Positions 25,783 through 34,369 of a stretch of DNA of 64,000 bases are shown here, in pieces. Numbering within the stretch: position 1 is the first letter of the stretch; every line of letters starts with the position of its first letter. The translations under genes were made by a program, and so were the position numbers. Source of the DNA: Candidatus Binatia bacterium (GTDB lineage: Bacteria > Desulfobacterota > Binatia > UBA9968 > JAJDTQ01); assembly GCA_022824205.1 (NCBI GenBank), contig JAJEAI010000111.1:16128-80127 (forward strand), written 5' to 3'. The notes under the pieces were generated by a model that was not told the DNA's origin, made no database searches, and was given only the letters and a program-made list of their open reading frames with translations.

Positions 25783-26604
25783 CTATTCGTCGAAGAACGC
25801 CAGCGTGCGGATCTCGATGCTCTCCCGCGGCGGCGCGTCCGCCAAGGTGTTGGGGTGCTCGAAGGCGGAGTGCGCGGAGAAACGCGCGCGGCCGTCCGTC
25901 TTCGAGTCGTAGCACTTGAAGACGATGGCCTCGTCCGGCTGCATGTCCGGGAAGTAGTAGAAGCGGTGCGCCGGGTTGTAGGTCAGGTGGTAGGTCTCGC
26001 CCAACCGGTTGGGATGCGGCCGCACGGTGGGGATCAGGTCCTCGGTGGCGATGCTCTGGGCGTCGCACATGGCCAGCGGCGAGCGCAGCACCGGGTTGAG
26101 CATGCCGCGCCAGACCTGCACCACGGCGAAGCGGCGCTTGAACAGGTCCTCGGCTTCGTCGGGCAGGAGGTCGCGCACGCGCTCCGGGCCGGACCACTCG
26201 GTGTAGTCGTTGTGCACGTTCTGCACCGGTCCCTTGGCGCCCTTTTCCTCGTGGCCGGAGCGCAGGGTGTGGTCGAAGATCAATACCCGGCAGGCGCCGG
26301 TGTGCTCCTTGATGAGCGCTTCCATCTCGGGATAGTACACCGCGCGGATCTCGTCCTCGTCGAAGAAGTCGGTCACCTTCGTGGGCTGGGGTCGCAGGGC
26401 GAAGCCGTTGCGCTCGATGGAGAGATCGGGATGCTGGCGTCCGTTACGGACCAGCGCCGTGTGGGTCTCGTACGTCCGGTCCTTGTGCGGGTAGCCGAGG
26501 CTGGGCTGGTCGAACGTCGTGACGGGCCGGGGGCCCTTGTGCACCATGTAGTTGAACGTCGCTTCGACGACGTCCTCGATGTTCTCGGCTGCGGCTGTGG
26601 CCAT
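25783..26604 (-). CDS. CmcJ/NvfI-family (putative Fe(II)/2OG-type) oxidoreductase
   Basis: VHNDYTEWSGPERVRDLLP...FAVVQVWRGMLNPVLRSPLAMCDAQSI...HRFYYFPDMQPDEAIVFKCYDS...AHSAFEHPNT. Confidence 0.8.
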   Translation of the reverse strand: MATAAAENIEDVVEATFNYMVHKGPRPVTTFDQPSLGYPHKDRTYETHTALVRNGRQHPDLSIERNGFALRPQPTKVTDFFDEDEIRAVYYPEMEALIKEHTGACRVLIFDHTLRSGHEEKGAKGPVQNVHNDYTEWSGPERVRDLLPDEAEDLFKRRFAVVQVWRGMLNPVLRSPLAMCDAQSIATEDLIPTVRPHPNRLGETYHLTYNPAHRFYYFPDMQPDEAIVFKCYDSKTDGRARFSAHSAFEHPNTLADAPPRESIEIRTLAFFDE

Positions 26605-26705
26605 GGTGTTCTCCTTGGTCGTGCGGCTTGGAAACGAAAGGCTTGGTACGGACCTGGAAATCTCCCCTGTATTATACACCGGCAAGGCGAATTGCGTGAA
26701 CCGGA

Positions 26706-27668
26706 TCAGCCCGCCAGCACCCCTTGCTCCGCCCACACGCGCTGCACCTCCCGGCTGGTGCTCACGAGCGCGAAGTGCGTGGCCATGTTCTTGAGCGAGT
26801 AGCGCTGCAGGTCGGCGTCGTAGGCGGCCACGCAGTCCTCCAGCACCACGTTGTAGTAGCCCCGGGCGAAGGCGTCCCGCACCGTGGCCTCGACGCAGCC
26901 GTTGGTGGCGGCGCCGGTGAACAGCAGCGTCTTGACGCCGAGGCGTCCCAGGGTGGCGTCCATCTTGGGGTTGGTGAAGCCGCTGTGGTGCCACTTCTTC
27001 ACCCTGACGTCGCCGGGCGCGGGCGCCACGAAGTCGCAGACGTCCCATCCCGGGGTTCCCGGGACGGTGTACTTGGCGTTGGCCAGCCCCACCCGGGCGC
27101 GCCGCGCCAGGATCGGGCCGTTGTCGTGCTCGTTGTCGTTGGAGGTCTGCGTGTAGATCACCGGCACGCCCGCGGCCCGGGCCGCTTCCACCATGACTTT
27201 CAAGGGTTCGCGCATGGCTTCGACGAAGCTCAGGTCGCCCTTCATGCGCGCGCCCCCGGGAGCGCAGAAGTCATTCTGCACGTCGATGACCACGAGCGCC
27301 GTGTGCGCCGGCTTGACCGTGTCCGACAGCTCCGTCCACACCTCCTGCACCTGGGGCTCCCACATCTCCTCTTCCGGGTCGAACTCGAAGTCCGCGATCT
27401 CGCGCGACTCGAAGATGGGCCGTCCCACCTCCCGCGCCACTTGCCGGTGCACCGGGTGGTCGACGTAGCGCTGAAGGCTTTCCGCGTCCTCGCACACGGC
27501 CACCATGGCGTAGTCGTAGTCGCCGTCGCGGCGCAGGTTGGGTCCCATGGACCAGCTCAGCAGGTCCGGGATGGAGTCCTTCATGGAGTTGTAGCCCGCG
27601 ATCATCCGGTCGATCTGATCGGGGGAAGCCTCGGGCTTGAGCTTGACGAACACGACGTGCTTGATCAT
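26706..27668 (-). CDS. Dabb (stress-responsive A/B barrel) domain fused to isochorismatase-family hydrolase
   Basis: N-term MIKHVVFVKLKPEASPDQIDRMIAGYNSMKDSIPDLLSWSMGPN (Dabb); C-term HTALVVIDVQNDFCAPGG...FTGAATNGCVEATVRDAFARGYYNVVLEDCVAAYD (isochorismatase Cys). Confidence 0.85.
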   Translation of the reverse strand: MIKHVVFVKLKPEASPDQIDRMIAGYNSMKDSIPDLLSWSMGPNLRRDGDYDYAMVAVCEDAESLQRYVDHPVHRQVAREVGRPIFESREIADFEFDPEEEMWEPQVQEVWTELSDTVKPAHTALVVIDVQNDFCAPGGARMKGDLSFVEAMREPLKVMVEAARAAGVPVIYTQTSNDNEHDNGPILARRARVGLANAKYTVPGTPGWDVCDFVAPAPGDVRVKKWHHSGFTNPKMDATLGRLGVKTLLFTGAATNGCVEATVRDAFARGYYNVVLEDCVAAYDADLQRYSLKNMATHFALVSTSREVQRVWAEQGVLAG

Positions 27669-27760
27669 CGGCGCCTCCGGACGGGTTCGTGGAATCGTGC
27701 GGTAGCCGGGGTAGAGAATATCCGAGAGCCGCCTCACAAGTCAATTTTCAACGCAAGCGA

Positions 27761-30340
27761 TCAGAAGTCCGTGTGCCAGTGGATGCCGATGTTCGAGCTC
27801 CGTTCGTTGGTCAGTTCGCTGTCCACCAGCAGGTTGTCGGCCAGGTTCAGCTCGACCACGATGGAGGAGCGCCGGCCGAGCAGGCTCTGTCTGGCGCCGA
27901 CGAAGACGTCTCCGAGGTTCTTGCCCACGGTCACCGACACGGAATCGGTGTCCGCGCCGGACAGCCGCACGTCGTCCAGCCGCGCGGCCGTGCGCAGGTT
28001 CTCCTGCAGCCCGAAGACCACCCCTTCGCCGAACAGGTTGGCGAGGGCGACGGAAAGCTGGATCGCCTGCGCCACGGTGAGCGCCTGCCGGGAGGCGCCG
28101 AACAGGAGTTGCGGCAGCACCTCCTCCTCGGGCAATCCCGACTGTGAGACGAAACGGATCCGCGGGCTCTTGGCGCGGCCGCTCAGGTGCAGCCCGCCCT
28201 GGTGCGTGTTCGTGCTTCGTTCCAGTCTCACGTCGAGCCGCGGTTCCGGCTTGGCGCTCCCGTCGAACACGATGCGGCCCTGCACGAGGTCGAAGGGTTT
28301 CCCGAGCAGGTCAAGCCCGCCGCGGACGCTCTGGAGCGTACCCGTGAGCACGGGGGCCTTGGGCGCGCCCGTGACCCTCAGGTCCATGTCCCATTCGGAA
28401 TCGACGCCGCGTCCGCGTATGAACACGCCGCGCTGGGCCCGCACCGCGAGGTCGAGGGAGAGGCGCGCCGGCCTGCCTTCTCGCGCGTCCTCGGGGGCGC
28501 CCTCGATGCGGATGCCTTCGAGCGCCGCCACCTCCGGGGGTGCCGCGTCCTCGAGGCGGTATTCGGCCCTGTTCACCTCCAGGTCGGCGCGGAGCGCCAG
28601 TTGCTCGAACGTCCCGTCGAGCGTCGCGGTGCCGTTCAGGCGCCCGGTGACATCGTCCCGGCGGATCAGCGTGGCTTCGTCGATGCGCAGGTCCACGTCC
28701 ACGCTGCGGCCCAGTTGGATCGTGCCGGTGGCCGCGAGCGTGCCCGGGCCCCGGTCCGACGCCGTGGCCGTGAGCCCGATCCGGTCGTTGCCCGCGAGCC
28801 GGGCCTGGATCGCCAGGTCGGCGAGCACGGTGCCCGCGTCGACGCTGCGGTATTCGCCGCCGGTCACGCTGCCGTGCCCGGAGAGCCGCGGTTGCGCCAG
28901 GGAACCCGCCACTCGGACGTCGATGTCCACGTCGCCGTCGAGTTGGTGCCGCGTCGTGGGAACCAGCGCCCATATCTGTTCGAGGCGGCCGCGCCAGGTC
29001 AGGGAGCCCTCCAGTTCGGCGTTCCTGGAGAAGACGGGCAGGCCGTTCTCTCCGGCGCCCGCGGCCATGGCGAGGCGCGCGCGCACCGGCGTGTCGAAGG
29101 CCCCGCGGATCTCCGACCGCGTCGTCAGGCGCGCGCCGTCCCATTCTCCATCCAGGTCCACGTCGACCACCCCGCCGTCCTCGAAGCCCTCGAAGACGAG
29201 GTCCCGTCCGCGGGCCTCCAGGCCCGCATTCGGCTTGGGCGGCCGGGTGTCGAAGGCCGCGTCCAGGTCCAGGGATCCGGTGATGGCGGGTATGCCCGCC
29301 AGACGGCTCATGGCGGCCATGGACAAGCCTCGTGCCGAGAACTCGCCGTCCAGCCCGGTTTCCGTGCCGTTGAGGTTCCCGGTGATGCCGCCACCGGAGT
29401 CGAGCCTCAGGTCGAACCCGGAGACCTCGAAACCGTCGATTCCGTAGCGGGCGTTCATCGGCTTCCCGAGCCGGACGGTCTCGGACGCGAACCGGGCGCT
29501 GGCGGAATCTACGACCACCCTGATCTCTTCTTCTCCGGCATGCGAGACCGTGGCGCGGCCCCGGGCGTCGAAGGCCCCCTCCACCGCGGTGTCGAAGGAG
29601 AGGCGCCAGTCCTCGGGGGGGCCGTCGGCGCTGAGCTGGAGGCGGGCGGGCGCGTCATCGCGGAAGCCAACAAGCGCCGCGACCACGCCGCCGGCCGCCT
29701 CTTCTGCGAGGGCTTCGAGACGCGCCGTGCCCGCGGCGAAGTCGCGCCGGACGTGCAGGGAAATGCGCCCCTCGACCGCGTCCGTGCGGCGCAGGCGCAG
29801 CACGATCTCTTGCAGGTCGTCCTTGTCGGACGCGTGTCCCTCCGCGTCGAACCGGATCGATCGCGGCAGCACGCCCTCGGCGATGAAGACGCGTTGCAGC
29901 CGGATTCCCTCGAGGGAGAGGGCGATGGGCGACCGCGGCCAGTCGAACGGGCCGCGCCGCCAGAGTGGCTGCGGCTTCAACCGCGGCAACTCGGCGCGCT
30001 CGGACGGCTTGCGCGTCACGGAGACGCCTGAGAACTCCAGGCGCCGGATGGCCAGCTCGCCGTCAAGGAGCCTTTGCGGCTCCCAGGCGAAGCTCATCCG
30101 CTCGACTTCCATCCACACGCCGGTGCCGTCCGAGACCTCCACGCCCACGAGACGGGTCAGGCCGTCGTCCCCGTCCTCGATGGAACGCACCTGTATCTCG
30201 AACGAGCCCGGCGAGCTGATCTGGTCGAGCGCGAGCCGGATGAGCCTGTTCCGTATGTCGGAGAACTGGATCTGAGCCTGCCCGGCGCACGGCAGCAGGA
30301 GGCCGGCGAGGAGAACGGCGATGGGCACGACGCGGCGCAT
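27761..30340 (-). CDS. tamB: Translocation/assembly module TamB-like protein
   Basis: Starts MRRVVPIAVLLAGLLLPCAGQAQIQFSD; C-terminal GRIVFDGSAKPEPRLDVRLER...LFGEGVVFGLQENLR...DSVSVTVGKNLGDVFVGARQSLLGRRSSIVVELNLADNLLVDSEL...GIHWHTDF. ORF-track extension to 31465 is a shadow of tamA. Confidence 0.88.
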   Translation of the reverse strand: MRRVVPIAVLLAGLLLPCAGQAQIQFSDIRNRLIRLALDQISSPGSFEIQVRSIEDGDDGLTRLVGVEVSDGTGVWMEVERMSFAWEPQRLLDGELAIRRLEFSGVSVTRKPSERAELPRLKPQPLWRRGPFDWPRSPIALSLEGIRLQRVFIAEGVLPRSIRFDAEGHASDKDDLQEIVLRLRRTDAVEGRISLHVRRDFAAGTARLEALAEEAAGGVVAALVGFRDDAPARLQLSADGPPEDWRLSFDTAVEGAFDARGRATVSHAGEEEIRVVVDSASARFASETVRLGKPMNARYGIDGFEVSGFDLRLDSGGGITGNLNGTETGLDGEFSARGLSMAAMSRLAGIPAITGSLDLDAAFDTRPPKPNAGLEARGRDLVFEGFEDGGVVDVDLDGEWDGARLTTRSEIRGAFDTPVRARLAMAAGAGENGLPVFSRNAELEGSLTWRGRLEQIWALVPTTRHQLDGDVDIDVRVAGSLAQPRLSGHGSVTGGEYRSVDAGTVLADLAIQARLAGNDRIGLTATASDRGPGTLAATGTIQLGRSVDVDLRIDEATLIRRDDVTGRLNGTATLDGTFEQLALRADLEVNRAEYRLEDAAPPEVAALEGIRIEGAPEDAREGRPARLSLDLAVRAQRGVFIRGRGVDSEWDMDLRVTGAPKAPVLTGTLQSVRGGLDLLGKPFDLVQGRIVFDGSAKPEPRLDVRLERSTNTHQGGLHLSGRAKSPRIRFVSQSGLPEEEVLPQLLFGASRQALTVAQAIQLSVALANLFGEGVVFGLQENLRTAARLDDVRLSGADTDSVSVTVGKNLGDVFVGARQSLLGRRSSIVVELNLADNLLVDSELTNERSSNIGIHWHTDF

Positions 30341-32202
30341 CAGAAGGCCTGCCCCATGGAGAGGTAAAGGTGGAAGTCGTCGTCCAGCGGCCGGGGGTTC
30401 AGGGGGACGGCGACGTCGACCCGGATCGGCCCGGCGGCGGAGAAGTAGCGGAGCCCGAGGCCGCCGGCCCACAGGATCCCGTCGAAGACATGGCCGTCGA
30501 TGTTCCGGGAAACCGCGCCCGCGGCGACGAACCCGACGGCGCCGAGGCTGTCGTTGAAGCGCAGGCGCAACTCGCCCTCGGCCTCCAGCGCCAGCCGGCC
30601 CCCCACGGGCTTGTTGTCGGCGTCGAGCGGGCCGATGGCGTAACGCCCGTAACCGCGCACCGATTCGCCGCCGCCGGCATAGAGCCGCCGGTTCGCCGGC
30701 ACCGAGCCGAGTCCGTCGGACAAGATCATCGCCCCGCGCCCGCGCGCGGCCGCGACGTAACGCGCGTGGGCGTCGAGACGGGAATAGGCGGACGCGGTGG
30801 CGTCCAGGGTGAGGAAATACGTTCCCGACCCGTCGAAGAGTCCCGCGTGGGGCACGGCATCCAGCCGGAGGCGCCTTCCGCTCTTGGGATCGAGCAGGTC
30901 GCCGGTGCTGTCGTAGGCCGCGAAGACCGGCGCGGCGGCGAGCCGGGTCTCCGCTTCGGTGCCGCCGTCGCGCACCGTGCCGAGCTCTACCTCGGCGCCG
31001 GCGCCCACTTCCCATTGGCGGTCCAGGCGCCGCGACAGGCCCACGAAACCGGTGCCCGTGAGTGCCTCGAAGGCCTCTTCCTCCTTCTGCTCCACGTTCA
31101 GGCTTGTCCGCAGGTCCTGGCCCGGCCGGAGGTACTGGGGTTTGCGCAATTCCGCTCCCAGGCTCTGTTCCACGCGTCCCCCCTCGGCCGTGAGGAGCAG
31201 GATCTCGTTGGCCCCGAGAAGGTTCCGGTGACGGAAGCTGGCGCGCGCCGACGGCCCGGCGTCGGTGTCGTAGCGCACGCCGCCCGCGATACGCCGCCGC
31301 AGGCGCTCTTCGAGGGTCACGTGCACCGGCAGGGCGGAGGAGTCCCCGTCGCGCGGCGCGGTTTCCGGGATGCGCACCGAGACCGACTTGAAGAGGTCGG
31401 TGGAGGCCAGGCGGCGCTGGTACTCCGTAAGCGCTTCGGCGTCGGCGGGTTGTCCGGGCTCCCATGGCAGGTACGTGAGCAGGTAGTCCTCGGTGATCGT
31501 CTCCAGGCCCGTGAAGGCCACCGGCCCGAACACGAAGGCCGGCCCGGTGGCAATGGCGCTCGCCACCGTCAGGGTGGCCGTTGCCGGATCGGCGGAGCCC
31601 GACCGCTTGACGAAGGCCGCGTAGGGGAACCCTTGGCGATGGAGCGCATCCACGGCCGCCCGCTCCGCGTCCACGATCGAGGCCGACAACGCCGGGCCGC
31701 CCAACGGAGATCCCAGCGTGCGCGCATCCAGCGACGGGGATGCGGCCGTGCCGCCGTCCTCGAGCAGAAAAACGTGCTCCGCCAGCGTGAACACGGGTCC
31801 GGCTTCGATGGAGAAGGTCACGGTGGCCCGTTCCGCTCGCGCTTCCACGCGTGCCGCCGCCGCCGCCGCATAGTACCCCTGCGAGTGCAGGATCCCCACC
31901 AGTCTGCCCTCGTCCTCGCGCGCGCGGCGCAGGAGAAAGTGCGTGCTGGGGGCGCCGTCGTCCTTGAACCTGTAGGTCAGGAGCGTGCGGCCGGCAAGTT
32001 CCCGAACCTTGTCCGACGGCGACCCTTCCAGGATGACTTCATAGGCTGCCGCCGGCTCGGGATTCGACTCGGGGGAGGGAACCGGCGGCTCCGTGACCGT
32101 GCAGGCGGCGGCGACCGCCAGACAGAAGGCGGCGTGAAATGCAGCGCGCACAAGCGTTCGCGGCCGTGCGGGGCCTTGGCAACGTGGCTCGATCGAGTTC
32201 AT
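30340..32202 (-). CDS. tamA: Omp85/BamA-family outer membrane protein, TamA-like
   Basis: POTRA-like N-terminus, C-terminal GGGESVRGYGRYAIGPLDADNKPVGGRLALEAEGELRLRF...GLGLRYFSAAGPIRVDVAVPLN...YLSMGQAF; stop overlaps tamB start (TGATG). Start assigned at MNSIEPRC. Confidence 0.88.
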   Translation of the reverse strand: MNSIEPRCQGPARPRTLVRAAFHAAFCLAVAAACTVTEPPVPSPESNPEPAAAYEVILEGSPSDKVRELAGRTLLTYRFKDDGAPSTHFLLRRAREDEGRLVGILHSQGYYAAAAAARVEARAERATVTFSIEAGPVFTLAEHVFLLEDGGTAASPSLDARTLGSPLGGPALSASIVDAERAAVDALHRQGFPYAAFVKRSGSADPATATLTVASAIATGPAFVFGPVAFTGLETITEDYLLTYLPWEPGQPADAEALTEYQRRLASTDLFKSVSVRIPETAPRDGDSSALPVHVTLEERLRRRIAGGVRYDTDAGPSARASFRHRNLLGANEILLLTAEGGRVEQSLGAELRKPQYLRPGQDLRTSLNVEQKEEEAFEALTGTGFVGLSRRLDRQWEVGAGAEVELGTVRDGGTEAETRLAAAPVFAAYDSTGDLLDPKSGRRLRLDAVPHAGLFDGSGTYFLTLDATASAYSRLDAHARYVAAARGRGAMILSDGLGSVPANRRLYAGGGESVRGYGRYAIGPLDADNKPVGGRLALEAEGELRLRFNDSLGAVGFVAAGAVSRNIDGHVFDGILWAGGLGLRYFSAAGPIRVDVAVPLNPRPLDDDFHLYLSMGQAF

Positions 32203-32290
32203 CGGGGTCGTTGAGCGCGCGAGCTTTCGAATCGAGCTGAAGGTTTCCGAGCCGGCCATTTCCGGGGCTGCGACCGCGGCCCTACACGGA

Positions 32291-32506
32291 TCAGCTCCCG
32301 CCGAACCCCACCGTGATCCGGCCTTCCTCCACGATGACCGGGACGTCCCGGTTGCCGTCATTCAACGAGAGCATGCGCCGCAGGCCGTCCTCGTCTTCCA
32401 GAACGTTGATGTACTCGACGGTGAAGTTACGGTCCGAGTAGTCCGCACGGGCACTCGACGTGTAGTGTCAGAAGTCGTGTCCGAAGATCAGAACCTTGTC
32501 CGCCAT
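32291..32506 (-). CDS. Glutaredoxin-like UXX-star-type selenoprotein (in-frame TGA read as Sec)
   Basis: Own minus-strand translation from ATG 32504-32506: MADKVLIFGHDF[TGA]HYTSSARADYSDRNFTVEYINVLEDEDGLRRMLSLNDGNRDVPVIVEEGRITVGFGGS*. TGA at 32468-32470 sits at the redox position of a Trx/Grx fold; reading frame, cis-Pro (VPVIV) and GFGG intact after TGA. Not in ORF track. Confidence 0.85.
32432..32459 (-). promoter_or_regulatory. Candidate bacterial SECIS hairpin downstream of the Sec TGA
   Basis: Minus-strand RNA 3' of UGA: CACUACAC-GUCGAGU-GCCCGUGCGGACU-ACUCGGAC; GUCGAGU pairs with ACUC(G)GAC with one bulged nt, small CC/GG upper stem, apical loop about 19 nt from UGA with G as second loop nt. 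Confidence 0.6.
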
Positions 32507-32710
32507 GTCCGGTCCTTTCCGACGGGACGTGTCCTCTTTTCCTTACGGCTAACCGCAAAATCGACGGATGGCAATCGCCGCGGCACGGTTCGTGCCGTTG
32601 TTTCGCGAAAAAACCCGTCTGGGGGTTATTTGGACGGGAACTTGTGCTATGAAGCGTGCTGGACTGCAGTCGCGGTTTGTCGTCGGACGAACGGTCAGGC
32701 GAGGCAACGC

Positions 32711-33496
32711 ATGGTCGAACGCTTCAAGGAACTCGGCACCATCACCTTCAGTCTCGTGCTGTTCACGGTGATCTGGGAGTTGTCGGTGTGGGTCTTCTCG
32801 GTGTCCGAGTTCCTTCTGCCCGCGCCCTCGGTTGTGATCACGACCCTCGTCCTCAAGATCGGTCCTCTTCTCCAGCACTGCCTCGTCACTTTCCGGGAGA
32901 CCGTCTACGGGTTTCTGATGGGTCTCGTGCTGGGGGTCATCTCGGCCGTCATGATCGTCTACTCCCGGCTCCTCCAGAACCTCCTCTACCCGCTGATCCT
33001 CGTGGCGCAGATCGTCCCCAAGGTGGCCATCGCGCCGCTCCTGCTGGTGTGGGTGGGCTACGGCGAGATCTCCAAGGTGCTCATCGCCTTTCTGGTTTCC
33101 TGGTTCCCCATCATCGTCACCACGGTCCAGGGCATGCGCATGGTGCAGCCCGAGATGCTGGATCTGGTGAAGTCGCTGCAGGCTTCGGACTGGCAGATCT
33201 TCACCAAGGTGCGCCTGCCCAACGCGCTGCCGCACTTCTTCGGCGGCCTCAAGATCGCCATCACGCTGGCGGTCATCGGCGCCATCATCGGCGAGTTCGT
33301 CGGCGGCAACACCGGCCTCGGATACCTGGTCATGGTGGCCAACTACGAGGTCAACACCCCGCTCATGTTCGCCGCCCTCATCGTGCTGTCGGCGCTGGGC
33401 TTGGTCCTGTACGGCGTGCTGGTGCTGCTGGAGATGTGGCTGATCCCGTGGAGCCTCGGCGAGGAAGAGCAGCAGATGACGGGTTTCGGCATGTAG
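32711..33496 (+). CDS. ABC transporter permease (SsuC/TauC/NMT1-associated type)
   Basis: Multiple TM helices and LVWVGYGEISKVLIAFLVSWFPIIVTTVQGMR..LVKSLQASDWQIFTKVRLPNALPHFFGGLKIAITLAVIGAIIGEFVGG. Confidence 0.92.
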   Translation: MVERFKELGTITFSLVLFTVIWELSVWVFSVSEFLLPAPSVVITTLVLKIGPLLQHCLVTFRETVYGFLMGLVLGVISAVMIVYSRLLQNLLYPLILVAQIVPKVAIAPLLLVWVGYGEISKVLIAFLVSWFPIIVTTVQGMRMVQPEMLDLVKSLQASDWQIFTKVRLPNALPHFFGGLKIAITLAVIGAIIGEFVGGNTGLGYLVMVANYEVNTPLMFAALIVLSALGLVLYGVLVLLEMWLIPWSLGEEEQQMTGFGM

Positions 33497-33549
33497 CCGG
33501 GCTCTGGCGGCCGGTCAGGTCGCAGCGTTTGAACTTGGAACCGAAGTCG

Positions 33550-34323
33550 ATGACGGAAAACGGGAAAGCCATCGAAGTCAGGAACCTCACCAAGGTGTAT
33601 CCTTCCAAGGATGCGCCCATCGTGGCGTTGGAGGACGCCTCGTTCGAGGTCTACGAGCAGGAGTTCATCTCCCTCGTGGGCCACAGCGGCTGCGGCAAGA
33701 CCACCATCATGAAGATCATCGCCGGCCTGCTGGACAAGACCCGCGGCGAGGTGCTGGTGAACGGCGCGCCGGTCACCGGACCCAAGTCCAGCACCGGCAT
33801 CGTGTTCCAGACGCCGGTACTGTTCCAGTGGCGCACGGTCATCGACAACGTCATGCTGCCCATCGAGATCCTCGGTCTCTCCAAGGAGCAATACTATCCG
33901 AGGGCGATGGAGATGCTCGAGTTGACGGGGCTGACGGAGTTCAAGGACAAGTTCCCGCGGGAGCTGTCGGGCGGGATGCAGCAACGTGTCTCCATCAGCC
34001 GGGCCTTGGTGCACGACCCTTCGCTGCTGCTGCTCGACGAACCCTTCGGCGCCCTGGACGCCATGACCCGGGGCGAGATGAACATGGAGCTCCAGCGCAT
34101 CTGGAGCGAGAAGAAGAAGACCAGCCTGCTGATTACGCACAGCATACCGGAAGCGGTGTTCCTGGCGGACCGGGTCATGGTGATGACGCCTCGGCCGGGG
34201 CGCATCACCGACATCATCGACATCGGACTGCCACGGCCCCGCACCCCGGAGATGCGGCTTTCGGTGGAGTTCACCGAGTGTGTGCGAGAGGTGGGAAAGA
34301 CCATCGGGCTTCAGTATCTGTGA
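33550..34323 (+). CDS. ABC transporter ATP-binding protein (SsuB/TauB type)
   Basis: Walker A GHSGCGKTT, signature ELSGGMQQRVSISRALVHDP, Walker B LLLLDEPFGALD. Confidence 0.95.
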   Translation: MTENGKAIEVRNLTKVYPSKDAPIVALEDASFEVYEQEFISLVGHSGCGKTTIMKIIAGLLDKTRGEVLVNGAPVTGPKSSTGIVFQTPVLFQWRTVIDNVMLPIEILGLSKEQYYPRAMEMLELTGLTEFKDKFPRELSGGMQQRVSISRALVHDPSLLLLDEPFGALDAMTRGEMNMELQRIWSEKKKTSLLITHSIPEAVFLADRVMVMTPRPGRITDIIDIGLPRPRTPEMRLSVEFTECVREVGKTIGLQYL

Positions 34324-34369
34324 ACAAGTGGCGACGGAAGTCGTCAATCAATTTATGGAGGTACACGTC

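Noticed and set aside
27761-31465. Single 1234-aa protein
   Set aside because: The upstream 375 or so aa are an out-of-frame shadow of tamA (Arg/Ala/Gly-rich); TamB starts at 30340 with a signal peptide. Similar false N-terminal extensions: 57226-60597 and 61000-63063.
32468-32470. TGA as an ordinary stop giving a 12-aa peptide, or as a pseudogene nonsense mutation
   Set aside because: Frame, conserved motifs and natural stop downstream are all intact, and the TGA falls exactly on the redox residue. Sec is the simpler explanation, though selA-D cannot be checked in this window.
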